A DNA stretch of 21,529 bases from Sphingobium sp. (GCA_030148625.1 JASBTC010000279.1:1-21529), one strand, 5' to 3'. Shown: positions 7,580 to 15,923, counted from the stretch's first letter. Numbers and translations: made by a program. Notes: generated by a model from the letters alone, not told the origin.

Positions 7580-8062
7580 TTATGCTCCCAATGAAGATTG
7601 ATCGGACGCCGCCGGAATCAGCAGCGTCTCGGCGATGGCCCGCACCGGATCGGACAAGGGGACCGACCGGCGCGCATCGAGGTCGAAACGGACGGTGACA
7701 CCCTCCAGCACGGTGCAGATATGGTCGTCCGACCGTCGCATCACGATCGTGCGATGGCGAAGCGACGAACGCCCGATCGCCAGGATCCCCGATCGCAGGA
7801 TCAGCAGATCGCCCGCGACCAGTTCGTGCAGATAGCGGATCTCGTGCGACACATCGGCCCAGCCGAGGCGATGCCCGTCCTCCAGCGCGGTCGTCGGCGC
7901 CAGCGTGCCGAGCAGATGGTACGCCGCATTGTCGAGCAGCGGCATCTGATGCTGCACCGACATGTGCCCCATCGAGTCGCAATGCCAGGGGAAGACGACG
8001 CCGCGAAACGTCTCGATCCCATCCCCTTTTGCGAATTCCACCACGCCTTCCGGCCCAGCCAT
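7580..8062 (-). CDS. hotdog-fold acyl-CoA thioesterase (4HBT family)
   Basis: 160 residues, the usual length for a single hotdog domain. The 4-hydroxybenzoyl-CoA-thioesterase signature is seen as WHCDSMGHM (residues 26-34), with Asp29 as the likely catalytic acid, followed by a long helix (HQMPLLDNAAYHLL) and the strands SHEIRYLHEL and IVMRRSDD. It hydrolyses an acyl-CoA to acid and CoA in the cytoplasm. It is the first gene of the leftward five-gene operon, behind a TATAAT promoter. In the carnitine pathway a thioesterase of this kind (betainyl-CoA thioesterase) accompanies a BKACE, so pairing here implies release of the acyl-CoA product made by the neighbouring enzyme. Confidence 0.88.
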   Translation of the reverse strand: MAGPEGVVEFAKGDGIETFRGVVFPWHCDSMGHMSVQHQMPLLDNAAYHLLGTLAPTTALEDGHRLGWADVSHEIRYLHELVAGDLLILRSGILAIGRSSLRHRTIVMRRSDDHICTVLEGVTVRFDLDARRSVPLSDPVRAIAETLLIPAASDQSSLGA

Positions 8063-8120
8063 GTTCTCAAATCCCTCTTGAAACCGCCGATAAACGCTGG
8101 GTTAGAGCGACGCGCTTGAC

Positions 8121-8142
8121 TTGTCTACACAGATTATACAGA
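8121..8142. promoter_or_regulatory. candidate GntR/FCD operator in the divergent promoter
   Basis: TTGTCTACACAG (8121-8132) contains the half-palindrome TGT-N2-ACA and is followed by TTATACAGA (8134-8142). The 10-mer TGTCTACACA differs at one base from TGTATACACA at 15893-15902 in the other divergent promoter of the cluster. It overlaps the -10 region of the leftward promoter and a possible TTGACT -35 element (8116-8121) facing the receptor gene, so a bound regulator could repress both directions. The assignment to the cluster's GntR protein is inference. Confidence 0.45.
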
Positions 8143-8163
8143 TTGTGTTCACGAGAAATTCAA
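8133..8163 (-). promoter_or_regulatory. promoter of the leftward thioesterase operon
   Basis: On the minus strand TTGAAT (8158-8163) is followed 19 bases later by a perfect TATAAT (8133-8138), placing the start of transcription near 8126, about 64 bases before the thioesterase ATG. The spacer is longer than the ideal 17. The -10 box overlaps the candidate GntR sites. Confidence 0.5.
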
Positions 8164-8193
8164 CATCAATGAGCCGAAAAGGTGCAGGGGGAT

Positions 8194-10326
8194 ATGATGC
8201 GTAAGAAGCTGTCGACGGGATTGCGGTGCGGTGTGGCGATGGCGTTGCTGCCGCTGGCATGGGCGGTGCCGGCAAGCGCACAGACCGCCGACGCGGCGGA
8301 CGAGGATACCGGCGAGATCGTCGTCACCGCACAGAAGCGTGAAGAGCGTCTGCAGAAGGTGCCGATCTCGGTCGCGGTCCTCGGCGGCGCGCAACTCGAC
8401 GGCCAGACCACGGGCGGCGTCACCGACGCGCTGCGCAGCGTCGCGGGCGTTTCGATCACCAGCACCGCACAGGGCGGCGCGACCCAGCTCACCATCCGCG
8501 GCGTCGCCGCCAACGGCGCGACGCTCTCCGGATCGAGCACTGCCGCCTATTATATCGACTCGGTGCCCTTCGGCCTGGTGAAGTCCGCGATCCTGCCCGA
8601 CACCAACGGCTTCGACATGCAGCGGATCGAGGTGCTGCGCGGGCCGCAGGGCACGCTCTATGGCGCCAACGCGCTGAACGGCGTCGTCCGCCTGCTGACC
8701 AACGACGCCAATCTCGACAAGTTCGAGTTGAAGACGCGTGCCGGCATATCTTCGACGCAGGACGGCGACGAAAGCTATCGCGGCGACATCGCGGTCAACA
8801 TCCCGCTTGTCGAAGGCAAGCTGGCGGTGCGGCTGGTCGCGGGCTTCGAGAATGCGGGCGGCTGGATCGAGCAGCCGGCGCAGGGCATCAAGAACGCCAA
8901 CGACACGCAATCGCGCAACGTGCGGCTGAAGATCAACGCGCAGCCGACTGAGGAGCTGAGCATCGGCCTGTCGGCCTGGATCTCACGCATCGATCAGGAC
9001 GCGCCCAGCTATGCCAATGCCGCCGGCATCCAGCTCGCACCGGTGCCGATCCCGCAAAAGCTGAACTATGACGCGTTCAGCGCGAAGCTCGGCTATGAGC
9101 TGCCCGGCGTCACCATCACCAGCGCGACCAGCTATCTGAAATTCGTCAATCGCGGCTTGCGTGACTATAACACGCTCGGCCCCAGGCAGACGCTCTATTC
9201 GAACATCGAATCCGAGGTCTTCACCGAGGAACTGCTGCTCAATTCGAAAAGCGAGGGCAGCTGGCGCTGGTCTGCCGGCGCCTTCTACCGCGATGCGACC
9301 GACCTGCTGTACCAGACGCTGTTCGTGCTGCCCGCACCGATCAACACCAACGACAAGTCGCGTTCCTACGCAGTGTTCGGTCAGCTCACCAAGAGCTTCC
9401 TCGACGATACGCTCGAGCTGACCGGCGGCCTGCGCTATTTCAATGATCGCGTTTCGCAGATCGAGCGGACCCCGACCACGGGCAATCCCGCCCAGCCGCT
9501 GGCGCACCGCACTGAGACGTTCGACGCCGTCACGCCGCGCGTGGTGCTGACCTGGCTGCCCTCGCGCAGCTTCACCGCCTATGCATCCTATTCGCAGGGC
9601 TTCCGCAGCGGCTTCAACCAGAGCCCGACCGTGATCCGCACGGCGCCGACGCTGCCGCCGGTTCGCGCGGACAAGCTGTCCAACTACGAGATCGGCGCCA
9701 AGGGCAGCCTGCTTGGCGGCGTGCTGAACTTCGACGCGGCGCTTTATTATATCGACTGGAAGGACATTCAGCAGAATGTGAATCTGAACTTCATGGGCGC
9801 GCCGATCGCGGCGAGCGTCAACGGTTCGTCGGCCAGCGGCTTCGGCGTCGACCTGAGCGCGACCGTCCGTCCGGCCAGGGGGCTCGATTTCGGCGGCACG
9901 TTCAGCTGGAACGGCCTGAACCTCGACGCGGCGATCATCACCCAGACGGCCGCCGGCCCGGTGGTGCTGTTCCAGAAGGGCGAACGGCTGGCCTTCTCGC
10001 CCGAATATACCGCCAGCGCCTTTGCCGATTACGAATTCCCGATCGGCGGCGCGGGCCTGGAAGGGCAATTCTCGGGATCGGTGAATTATCGGTCCAAGAT
10101 CCCCGGCCGCCTGCTCTCCGGCGGCGTATCGCGGCTGTTCATCAGCGACGCGCCATTCACCGCGCGCGCCAGCTTCGCGCTGAAATCGCCGGATAACTGG
10201 ACCGCGACGCTGTTCATGGAGAATATCACCAACTGGAACGGCCGCTTGCAGCCGCCCAGCGATGTCAGCCTGGAATTCCGGACCCGGCCGCGTACCGTCG
10301 GCCTCCAGTTCGAATTCCATATCTGA
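8194..10326 (+). CDS. TonB-dependent outer-membrane receptor
   Basis: 710-residue receptor that imports a bulky substrate across the outer membrane with energy from TonB. A signal peptide (basic MRKK, then a hydrophobic run ending PASAQT) is followed by the TonB-box/plug start EIVVTAQKREERLQKVPISV. Plug motifs include TIRGVA and VLRGPQGTLYGANA, with a beta-barrel after them. The chain ends in a membrane-type terminal strand with final aromatic and hydrophobic residues (LQFEFHI). Two adjacent ATG codons (8194, 8197) follow the strong AGGGGG; the second has better spacing, and an upstream in-frame GTG at 8182 is less likely. The sphingomonad receptor class to which it belongs takes up varied carbon compounds. 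It heads the rightward arm and is divergent from the thioesterase operon, so it is probably the specific entry port for the substrate. Confidence 0.95.
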   Translation: MMRKKLSTGLRCGVAMALLPLAWAVPASAQTADAADEDTGEIVVTAQKREERLQKVPISVAVLGGAQLDGQTTGGVTDALRSVAGVSITSTAQGGATQLTIRGVAANGATLSGSSTAAYYIDSVPFGLVKSAILPDTNGFDMQRIEVLRGPQGTLYGANALNGVVRLLTNDANLDKFELKTRAGISSTQDGDESYRGDIAVNIPLVEGKLAVRLVAGFENAGGWIEQPAQGIKNANDTQSRNVRLKINAQPTEELSIGLSAWISRIDQDAPSYANAAGIQLAPVPIPQKLNYDAFSAKLGYELPGVTITSATSYLKFVNRGLRDYNTLGPRQTLYSNIESEVFTEELLLNSKSEGSWRWSAGAFYRDATDLLYQTLFVLPAPINTNDKSRSYAVFGQLTKSFLDDTLELTGGLRYFNDRVSQIERTPTTGNPAQPLAHRTETFDAVTPRVVLTWLPSRSFTAYASYSQGFRSGFNQSPTVIRTAPTLPPVRADKLSNYEIGAKGSLLGGVLNFDAALYYIDWKDIQQNVNLNFMGAPIAASVNGSSASGFGVDLSATVRPARGLDFGGTFSWNGLNLDAAIITQTAAGPVVLFQKGERLAFSPEYTASAFADYEFPIGGAGLEGQFSGSVNYRSKIPGRLLSGGVSRLFISDAPFTARASFALKSPDNWTATLFMENITNWNGRLQPPSDVSLEFRTRPRTVGLQFEFHI

Positions 10327-10331
10327 TCCTG

Positions 10332-10363
10332 TCGGGCGGCGGGCCTGCCGGTCCGCCGCCCGA
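10332..10363 (+). other. intercistronic hairpin after receptor gene
   Basis: An 11-base stem TCGGGCGGCGG/CCGCCGCCCGA around a ten-base loop lies six bases after the receptor stop. No T run follows, so it is unlikely to be a full terminator. A stem here could protect the receptor mRNA 3' end and lower expression of the downstream peptidase and transporter genes. Confidence 0.5.
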
Positions 10364-10413
10364 TGCGATAGGAACATGTGTTACGTGACGACGATCGAAA
10401 GACCTGGACCGGC

Positions 10414-12408
10414 ATGATTGATGAGAATGAACTCGCCGCGATCCAGACGCGCGTCACCGATTATTTCGAAAAACTCTATCGGCCCGGCACCGCGCAGTTC
10501 CACGCGATCGTCCACGCGGTCGAGAATCCCGCGACGGGCGTGATCGCCTTTTCCGGGCCGGTCTATGAAGCCGATGGCGGTTTCCCGGTCACGCGGCTGG
10601 CGCTGCTCGGCACCGATGGCGCCGTGCGATTGCTGGGTGACGCGGGCGCCAACGATACCGATCCCAAATGGTCGCCTGACGGCGCGCAGCTTGCCTTTCT
10701 GTCGGATCGCGGACGCGGTGGCGGCAATTTCCAGCTTTTCCTGAGCGATGCCGACACGCCGGAAGTTCAGCTTGCCGGCCCCATCCTCGACGGCGAAGCG
10801 ATCGAGAGTTTCGCCTGGTCCGCCGATGGCCGGCGCATCCTGATCCAGAGCGCGGATGCCGGCGCGGACGCTGCCGGATCGGCGAGCACCGCGCGCATCG
10901 GCAGCGCGGCGGTCGAGCGCCCATCCTGGATGCCGACGGTCGAAACCGGATCGCACGACACTCTGTGGCGCCGCGCCCGCATCTGGGACATCGCGTCGAA
11001 CCGCCTGACCGAGATCGGCATCGCTGGCCAGAATGTCTGGGAAGCCGATTGGTGTGGCATCGATGCGGTCGTCGCGATCCTCTCCTCCAGCCCCACTGAA
11101 GGCGGCTGGTACCAGACCGAGATCGGCATCGCGCCGGCCAGCGGCGGTGCGTTCGACCGTTTCGCCCGGCCCGATGTCGAACTCGCCAGGGTCTGCGGAT
11201 CGCCCGACGGACGCACGATCGCCGTCATCGAGGGGCGTTTCCATCGCACCGTCGCGCTCGGCACGCTGACGCTTTACGATCGCGCGACCGGCGAGCGGCG
11301 CCAGCCCATGATCGGCGCCGAAGTCTCGGCACTGGCATGGCGCGACAGCGCGCGCCTGTTCTTCGCGGGCTTCGCTGCGCCCGGAAGCGTCGCAGGCACC
11401 CATGATCTCTCCAGCGGCGAGACCGCGATCGAATGGCGGTCGCCGGGCACCGGTGGCCGCAAGGTGCCTGCCGCGACGCCCACGGGCCGCGCCGGCGCGA
11501 TCGTGCCCGGCCATGCATTCGATCGCTACGCCCATATCGTCCGCGTCGACGACGATGGCAGCGAGCAAGTGGTGCTCGATCTGGCGCATGACGGCGCGCG
11601 TGCGATCCTGGGTATGATGCAACCCGCCCAGGCGATACGCTGGCAGGGGCGCGACGGATTGGAGATATTCGGTTATCTCGCCCTGCCCGCCAATGTCGAA
11701 CGGCCGCCTCTGGTCGTCTTCATCCATGGCGGCCCGTCGCACCTGTTCCGCGATTCCTGGAGTTTCGACAATCCGCTCGCCGCCTTGCTCGTCAGTTCGG
11801 GCTATGCGGTGCTCTTTCCCAATCCGCGCGGCAGTTCGGGGCGCGGGCTCGATTTCGCGTCGCGCGTGATCGACGACATGGCCGGCGAGGATGCGCATGA
11901 CATTCTCGCAGGGCTGGACCACGTCATTGCCAATCACGACGTCGATCCCGGCCGGCTGTTCGTCACCGGGGGCAGCTATGGCGGTTTCATGACCTGCTGG
12001 CTGGTCGGCCAGACCGACCGGTTCAAGGCCGCCTGCGCGATCGCGCCGCTCACCGACATGCGCAGCCAGTTCTTCACCGCCCATCATCCGGAATTCCTGT
12101 CGCTTTATTCGGGCGGCAATCCCTATGATGTCGGTGGCGTGTTCGACCAGCGCAGCCCGCTGGCGCATGCGAACACGGTGGTCACGCCGACAATGCTGGT
12201 CGCGGGCGAGCAGGACAAGACGACGCCATCGAGCCAGGCCGTGCAATATCACCATGCACTGGTGCTGGGCGGCGTGCCGAGCGAGCTGGTGCTCTATCCC
12301 GAGGAAGGGCACGCCGCCGCGCGCTTCGAGGCGCAGATCGACCAGGGCATACGCGTGCTGCGCTGGTTCCGCACCTGGGAGGGGCGCAACACCGGGCCGC
12401 GCCCGTGA
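10414..12408 (+). CDS. S9 family peptidase (prolyl oligopeptidase / acylaminoacyl-peptidase type)
   Basis: 664-residue serine peptidase with an N-terminal beta-propeller (blades recognisable as DPKWSPDGAQLAFLSDR and SFAWSADGRRI) and a C-terminal alpha/beta-hydrolase domain. Catalytic residues are Ser521 in GGSYGG, Asp601 in GEQDKTTP and His633 in EEGHAA; the oxyanion segment is FIHGGPSH. No signal peptide is visible, so it should act on short peptides in the cytoplasm. The ATG at 10414 starts a family-like sequence; an in-frame GTG at 10378 with AGGA only four bases away would add 12 polar residues and cannot be excluded. The stop overlaps the MFS start (GTGA). It probably trims the imported substrate by removing an acyl-amino acid or dipeptide; specificity is inferred from family. 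Confidence 0.93.
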   Translation: MIDENELAAIQTRVTDYFEKLYRPGTAQFHAIVHAVENPATGVIAFSGPVYEADGGFPVTRLALLGTDGAVRLLGDAGANDTDPKWSPDGAQLAFLSDRGRGGGNFQLFLSDADTPEVQLAGPILDGEAIESFAWSADGRRILIQSADAGADAAGSASTARIGSAAVERPSWMPTVETGSHDTLWRRARIWDIASNRLTEIGIAGQNVWEADWCGIDAVVAILSSSPTEGGWYQTEIGIAPASGGAFDRFARPDVELARVCGSPDGRTIAVIEGRFHRTVALGTLTLYDRATGERRQPMIGAEVSALAWRDSARLFFAGFAAPGSVAGTHDLSSGETAIEWRSPGTGGRKVPAATPTGRAGAIVPGHAFDRYAHIVRVDDDGSEQVVLDLAHDGARAILGMMQPAQAIRWQGRDGLEIFGYLALPANVERPPLVVFIHGGPSHLFRDSWSFDNPLAALLVSSGYAVLFPNPRGSSGRGLDFASRVIDDMAGEDAHDILAGLDHVIANHDVDPGRLFVTGGSYGGFMTCWLVGQTDRFKAACAIAPLTDMRSQFFTAHHPEFLSLYSGGNPYDVGGVFDQRSPLAHANTVVTPTMLVAGEQDKTTPSSQAVQYHHALVLGGVPSELVLYPEEGHAAARFEAQIDQGIRVLRWFRTWEGRNTGPRP

Positions 12409-13706
12409 CGCCGGGCGCCGCAGCTCCCGAACAAGCCGCAACGACCGGGTCGTCGCATCTCTATTCGCCCGCGCGGCGCTGGTTCTTCCTGGCGATCCTG
12501 TTCCTGGTCGGCACGTCGAGTTCGGTCGACCGGGTGGTGATCTCGGTCCTGCTCGAACCGATCAAGCAGGAATTCGGGGTTTCCGACACCCAATTGGGGC
12601 TGCTGAGCGGCCTTTCCTTCGCATTGCTCTATTCGATGCTCGGCCTGCCGATCGCGCGCTGGGCCGATCGCGGCGACCGCAAGCTGCTGATCACCGTCGC
12701 GATCAGCATCTGGAGCGCGATGACGATGCTGTGCGCGGCGGCCGGGAGTTTCTGGCACCTGCTGCTCGCGCGCATCGGCGTCGGCGTGGGAGAGGCGGGC
12801 GCGACGCCCCCGGCGCAGTCGCTGATCGTCGATTATTTTCCCGTATCCGCGCGCGCACGCGCCATCGGCATCTTCGCGACCTCGGGCACCGCCGGCTATC
12901 TGATCGGCCTGTCGATCGGGTCGCAGATCGTCACCGCCTATGGCTGGCGCGCCACGCTGGTGGCGTTCGGCCTGCCCGGCCTGCTGATCGCGGCGATCGT
13001 CTATTTCCTGCTCGACGAGCCCCGCCGGTCGGGTGCGGCGTCGGCGCCGCGCGGCGCAACCGAAGCGTTCGGGGACTCGATCCGACGCCTTGCGGCGAAA
13101 CGCTCCTTCGTGCGGCTGCTGATCGGCTTCACTTTCTACAATTTCGCGGCCTATGGCTCGCTGGTCTTCGTGCCATCCTATCTGATCCGCGTGGTCGGCA
13201 GCCCGATCGCCGACGCCGGCCTCTATTACGGCCTGTCGTCGGGCGTTGCGGTCCTCATCGGAAGCCTTGCGGGCGGCATGGCATGCGACATGCTCGTGCG
13301 GCGCGACAAGAGGTGGATCGCCTGGTTCCCGGCACTCGGCTTCGGGCTGGCCGCGCTCCCCAATACGCTGATGTTCCTGATCGACGATCTCGGCTGGTTC
13401 CTGGTCGTCAGCACCTTTGGCGGCATCCTGCTCTATGCCTCACTGCCCGCCGCCTTCGCCGCGGTCCATGCAGTGTGCGGCAGTGCGCGGCGCGCGACCG
13501 CGATCGCGCTGCTGCTGTTCTTCGGCAATCTGCTGGGCTTCGGGCTGGGGCCGGTGGTGACGGGCGCGCTCAGCGACATGTTCAGCGCATCCGTGGGGCC
13601 GACGGGGCTGCGCTACGCGCTGCTGCTGGTGATGGCGCTGACCGTCCCGACCGCAATCATGATGTTCAGCGCGGCCGGCGCGGTGCCAGGCGACCTGGAG
13701 GATTGA
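12405..13706 (+). CDS. MFS transporter, spinster-like
   Basis: 433-residue, about 12-helix major facilitator. Motifs: SSVDRVVISVLLEPI in helix 1, GLLSGLSFALLYS then the loop 2-3 motif GLPIARWADRGDRK, the RIGVGVGEAG helix, and a proline-rich PPAQSLIVDYFP. This pattern is common in sphingomonad clusters for uptake of organic acids or aromatic compounds. The GTG start overlaps the stop of the S9 peptidase (GTGA) and no better start exists, so the two are coupled. It could move a degradation intermediate or the intact substrate across the inner membrane, or export a product. The next gene is convergent, across a palindromic repeat. Confidence 0.9.
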   Translation: MTPGAAAPEQAATTGSSHLYSPARRWFFLAILFLVGTSSSVDRVVISVLLEPIKQEFGVSDTQLGLLSGLSFALLYSMLGLPIARWADRGDRKLLITVAISIWSAMTMLCAAAGSFWHLLLARIGVGVGEAGATPPAQSLIVDYFPVSARARAIGIFATSGTAGYLIGLSIGSQIVTAYGWRATLVAFGLPGLLIAAIVYFLLDEPRRSGAASAPRGATEAFGDSIRRLAAKRSFVRLLIGFTFYNFAAYGSLVFVPSYLIRVVGSPIADAGLYYGLSSGVAVLIGSLAGGMACDMLVRRDKRWIAWFPALGFGLAALPNTLMFLIDDLGWFLVVSTFGGILLYASLPAAFAAVHAVCGSARRATAIALLLFFGNLLGFGLGPVVTGALSDMFSASVGPTGLRYALLLVMALTVPTAIMMFSAAGAVPGDLED

Positions 13707-13728
13707 GGGGTAATCCGCAAACCCCAAC

Positions 13729-13806
13729 GTCATTGCGAGCGTAGCGAAGCAATCCAGGGAAGCTTCAACCGCTGGATTGCTTCGTCGCTACGCTCCTCGC
13801 AATGAC
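13729..13806. repeat. palindromic intergenic repeat GTCATTGCGAGCG type
   Basis: A 29-base left arm (13729-13757, GTCATTGCGAGCGTAGCG..) is mirrored by a 35-base right arm (13772-13806); the right arm is longer by two 3-base insertions, and the loop is about 14 bases. Position between the convergent MFS and GntR genes makes it a likely bidirectional transcription barrier. This repeat type is widespread between convergent genes in alphaproteobacteria, and the indels show that the arms have drifted. Confidence 0.85.
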
Positions 13807-13827
13807 GATGGCAGAGTAGGATCAAAC

Positions 13828-14592
13828 TTAAAAGCGCCGCCCGACCAGCGAGAAGTCCGCCGTCGACGTCCCCGCGATAAAGGTCTTCATCCGGTCGCGA
13901 AACTCGTCCGAATGCTGGTAGACCAGGTCTTCCGCCAGATCGGCATTGCCGCTGCGGATCGCCTCGATCATCTCGCGATGCTGTTCGACGACATCGTAGC
14001 TCGAAAGCTGGGCGTCGCTCTGCCGAAAGGCGAGCAGCGACAGCCGCATGACGCCGCGCAGCATTTTCGAGCAGTCGGCGGCGAGATATTTATTGCCGCA
14101 CGCCTGGTTGATCGCGTCATGGAACGCCCAGTTCGCCTCGACGATCACGCGTGGATCCTCGGTCTCGCATGCGACGGCGAATTCGCGATTGCGTTGCTCC
14201 AGCTGCGCGATGTCCGCCGGCTGGCGCCGCAGCGCCGCCCAACGCGTCGTCGCGCGCTCATAAAGCTCAAGCGCTTCGAGCACCTGCGGTACCTGATCGA
14301 GATCGAGCGGCGCGACGCGTGCGCCGCGATTGGGCGCAAGCACGACCAGGCTGTCCGATGCCAGCCGGATCAGCGCTTCACGGATCGGCGTGCGTGAGAA
14401 ACCGAGCTCGCGGCTGAACTGAACCTCATCGAGTTCAGTGTTCGGGGCCAGCTCGAGGCTCAATATCTGCTCGCGCAAAAGCGAATAGACTTTCTGTCCC
14501 GAAGACTGGCGCACGCCGTCGCCCGCCACGACATCGTCCAGACCGGCCTCGTCCGGATCGTTCACAGCCTTGGCGATCGTCTTCGTGCGCAT
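13828..14592 (-). CDS. GntR family transcriptional regulator, FCD subfamily
   Basis: 254-residue DNA-binding regulator. The winged helix-turn-helix spans about residues 30-96 (LELAPNTELDEV, ELGFSRTPIREALIRLASD, then the wing NRGARV). The helical FCD effector domain follows, with metal-site histidines His158 (WAFHDAI), His205 (EQHREMI) and His227 (YQHSDEF); FCD proteins usually bind an organic acid through such a metal. The ATG at 14592 has AGGCAGG just upstream and 17 bases separate it from the deacylase stop; a GTG at 14613 touching that stop is an alternative. It is co-transcribed with the M20 gene and is the only regulator in the cluster, so it probably represses both divergent promoters until an acidic intermediate binds. 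Confidence 0.92.
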   Translation of the reverse strand: MRTKTIAKAVNDPDEAGLDDVVAGDGVRQSSGQKVYSLLREQILSLELAPNTELDEVQFSRELGFSRTPIREALIRLASDSLVVLAPNRGARVAPLDLDQVPQVLEALELYERATTRWAALRRQPADIAQLEQRNREFAVACETEDPRVIVEANWAFHDAINQACGNKYLAADCSKMLRGVMRLSLLAFRQSDAQLSSYDVVEQHREMIEAIRSGNADLAEDLVYQHSDEFRDRMKTFIAGTSTADFSLVGRRF

Positions 14593-14609
14593 TCCTGCCT
14601 GCCTTTCGT

Positions 14610-15815
14610 TCACCGCATCCCGACAAATGCAACAAGCCGGGTGATGAAGCGAGCCCCCGCTTCGATCTGGCTCAATTCGATGAACTCGTCCGGCCGATGT
14701 GCCTGGGATATCGATCCCGGGCCGCAGATGACAGTGGAAAGACCCGCCGCCTGGAATTGGCCGGCCTCCGCGCCATATGAAACCGCGGTTCCGGGCCCGT
14801 TCGCACCGCTCAGCATCGCCGACAATTGCTCGGCCGCCCCGCTCTGCTCGCGCCGCAGCGCCGGCACTTGCGCCAGACGGTTGATGGTGATGCCGGTGCC
14901 TTCGCCCTCGGCCTCGAGACGCGCATGCGCCCGCTCCACCGCATGCCAGAAGGGCTCCAGCACGGTTTCCGCCTCGCGGTCGGGGATGCAGCGCAGATCG
15001 AAGGTGAAACGGCATTCGCGCGCCAGGATGTTGGGCGCGGTGCCGCCATGGATCGTCCCCACGGTCAGAGTCGACCATTGCGGCTCGAAACGGGGGTCGC
15101 GATGATCGCGCCGCTCGGCGTCGGCGATTTCGACAAGCCTGGCCAGCAGATCGATCGCGATCATGTTCGCCGACACGCCTTCATGCACCAGGCTCGAATG
15201 CGCTTCCCGGCCGGTGACCACGACTTCGTAGAGATGGATGCTCTTGTGGCTGTTGACGATGTGCATGCTGGTCGGCTCGCCGATGATCGCAGCGATCGGG
15301 CTGTAACCGTCATCGACGATGTTGCGGATCAGATCGGGCGCGCCCAGGCAGCCGATTTCCTCGTCATAGGAAAAAGCGAGATGCACGGGGCGGGCGAGCG
15401 GCGCGCGCACGAGCAGCGGCACCGCCGCGAGCGCAAGCGCAAGAAAGCCCTTCATGTCGCTGGTGCCGCGGCCGTAGAGTCGGTCTCCGCGCCGGGTGAG
15501 CACGAACGGATCCGACGTCCAGGGCTGATCCTTCACCGGCACCACATCGGTATGCCCCGAAAGGACGATGCCGCCCGTCAGCCCATCACCAACGGTCGCG
15601 AGCAGATTGGCTTTTGAACCGTCGGCATTGGCGATGCGGCGCGACGCAACGCCATGATCGGCGAGATAGGCCTCGACATAGGCGATCAGCGCCAGATTGG
15701 ATTCGGACGAAGTGGTGTCGAACGACACCAGCCGGGCAAGGATATCGATCGCATCGCGGACGATTTCGGACTCTGCCTGCAGGTCGATCGCTGGATCGAC
15801 GGTTACCGACGGCAT
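14610..15815 (-). CDS. M20 family N-acyl-amino acid deacylase (ArgE-like)
   Basis: 401-residue zinc amidohydrolase related to acetylornithine deacetylase. Metal and catalytic residues are readable: His88 and Asp90 in SGHTD, Asp120 in GRGTSDMKG, Glu152/Glu153 in YDEEIG, Glu180 in GEPTS, and His373 in AHRPDE. The dimerisation domain begins around HLYEVVVTGREAHSS. The family removes acyl groups from the alpha-amine of amino acids in the cytoplasm. No arginine biosynthesis genes are near, so a catabolic role is more likely. The ATG at 15815 gives a family-typical N-terminus; an ATG at 15887 would add 24 residues that do not resemble the family and would leave almost no 5' leader after the TGTATACA element. 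Confidence 0.88.
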   Translation of the reverse strand: MPSVTVDPAIDLQAESEIVRDAIDILARLVSFDTTSSESNLALIAYVEAYLADHGVASRRIANADGSKANLLATVGDGLTGGIVLSGHTDVVPVKDQPWTSDPFVLTRRGDRLYGRGTSDMKGFLALALAAVPLLVRAPLARPVHLAFSYDEEIGCLGAPDLIRNIVDDGYSPIAAIIGEPTSMHIVNSHKSIHLYEVVVTGREAHSSLVHEGVSANMIAIDLLARLVEIADAERRDHRDPRFEPQWSTLTVGTIHGGTAPNILARECRFTFDLRCIPDREAETVLEPFWHAVERAHARLEAEGEGTGITINRLAQVPALRREQSGAAEQLSAMLSGANGPGTAVSYGAEAGQFQAAGLSTVICGPGSISQAHRPDEFIELSQIEAGARFITRLVAFVGMR

Positions 15816-15892
15816 TGTGCGACAGCCCCGCCGGTGTTTGATAACGACATGAAACCCCTGTTCCGACGCGGCAACGCGTGCATTCAAAAACC

Positions 15893-15923
15893 TGTATACA
15901 CATTGTATTTTTGAGGTACACAG
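15893..15923. promoter_or_regulatory. candidate GntR/FCD operator, second divergent promoter
   Basis: A perfect 8-base palindrome TGTATACA (15893-15900) starts the 10-mer TGTATACACA, and a second TACACAG lies at 15917-15923 after an AT-rich stretch. The same elements, TGTCTACACA with TACACAG, occur at 8122-8132. This is the only AT-rich island between the M20 and POT genes. A possible plus-strand -35 TTGTAT (15903-15908) lies within it; no convincing -10 was found. Confidence 0.5.

Noticed and set aside
8983..10377. 464-codon open frame antisense to the TonB receptor
   Set aside because: No motifs, Arg/Gly/Ala-rich, fully inside a well-supported receptor gene.
10381..12441. 686-codon open frame antisense to the S9 peptidase
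   Set aside because: GC-rich third positions keep antisense frames open; its translation is Arg/Asp/Gly-rich without domains, while the plus strand has a complete peptidase with catalytic triad.
12125..13744. 539-codon plus-strand frame overlapping the S9 peptidase and MFS genes
   Set aside because: Out-of-frame translation full of Arg; the MFS and S9 frames carry all conserved motifs.
14593..15078. N-terminal extension of the GntR gene open to 15078
   Set aside because: It is antisense-independent but out of frame within the M20 gene on the same strand; a family-typical N-terminus with AGGCAGG begins at 14592.
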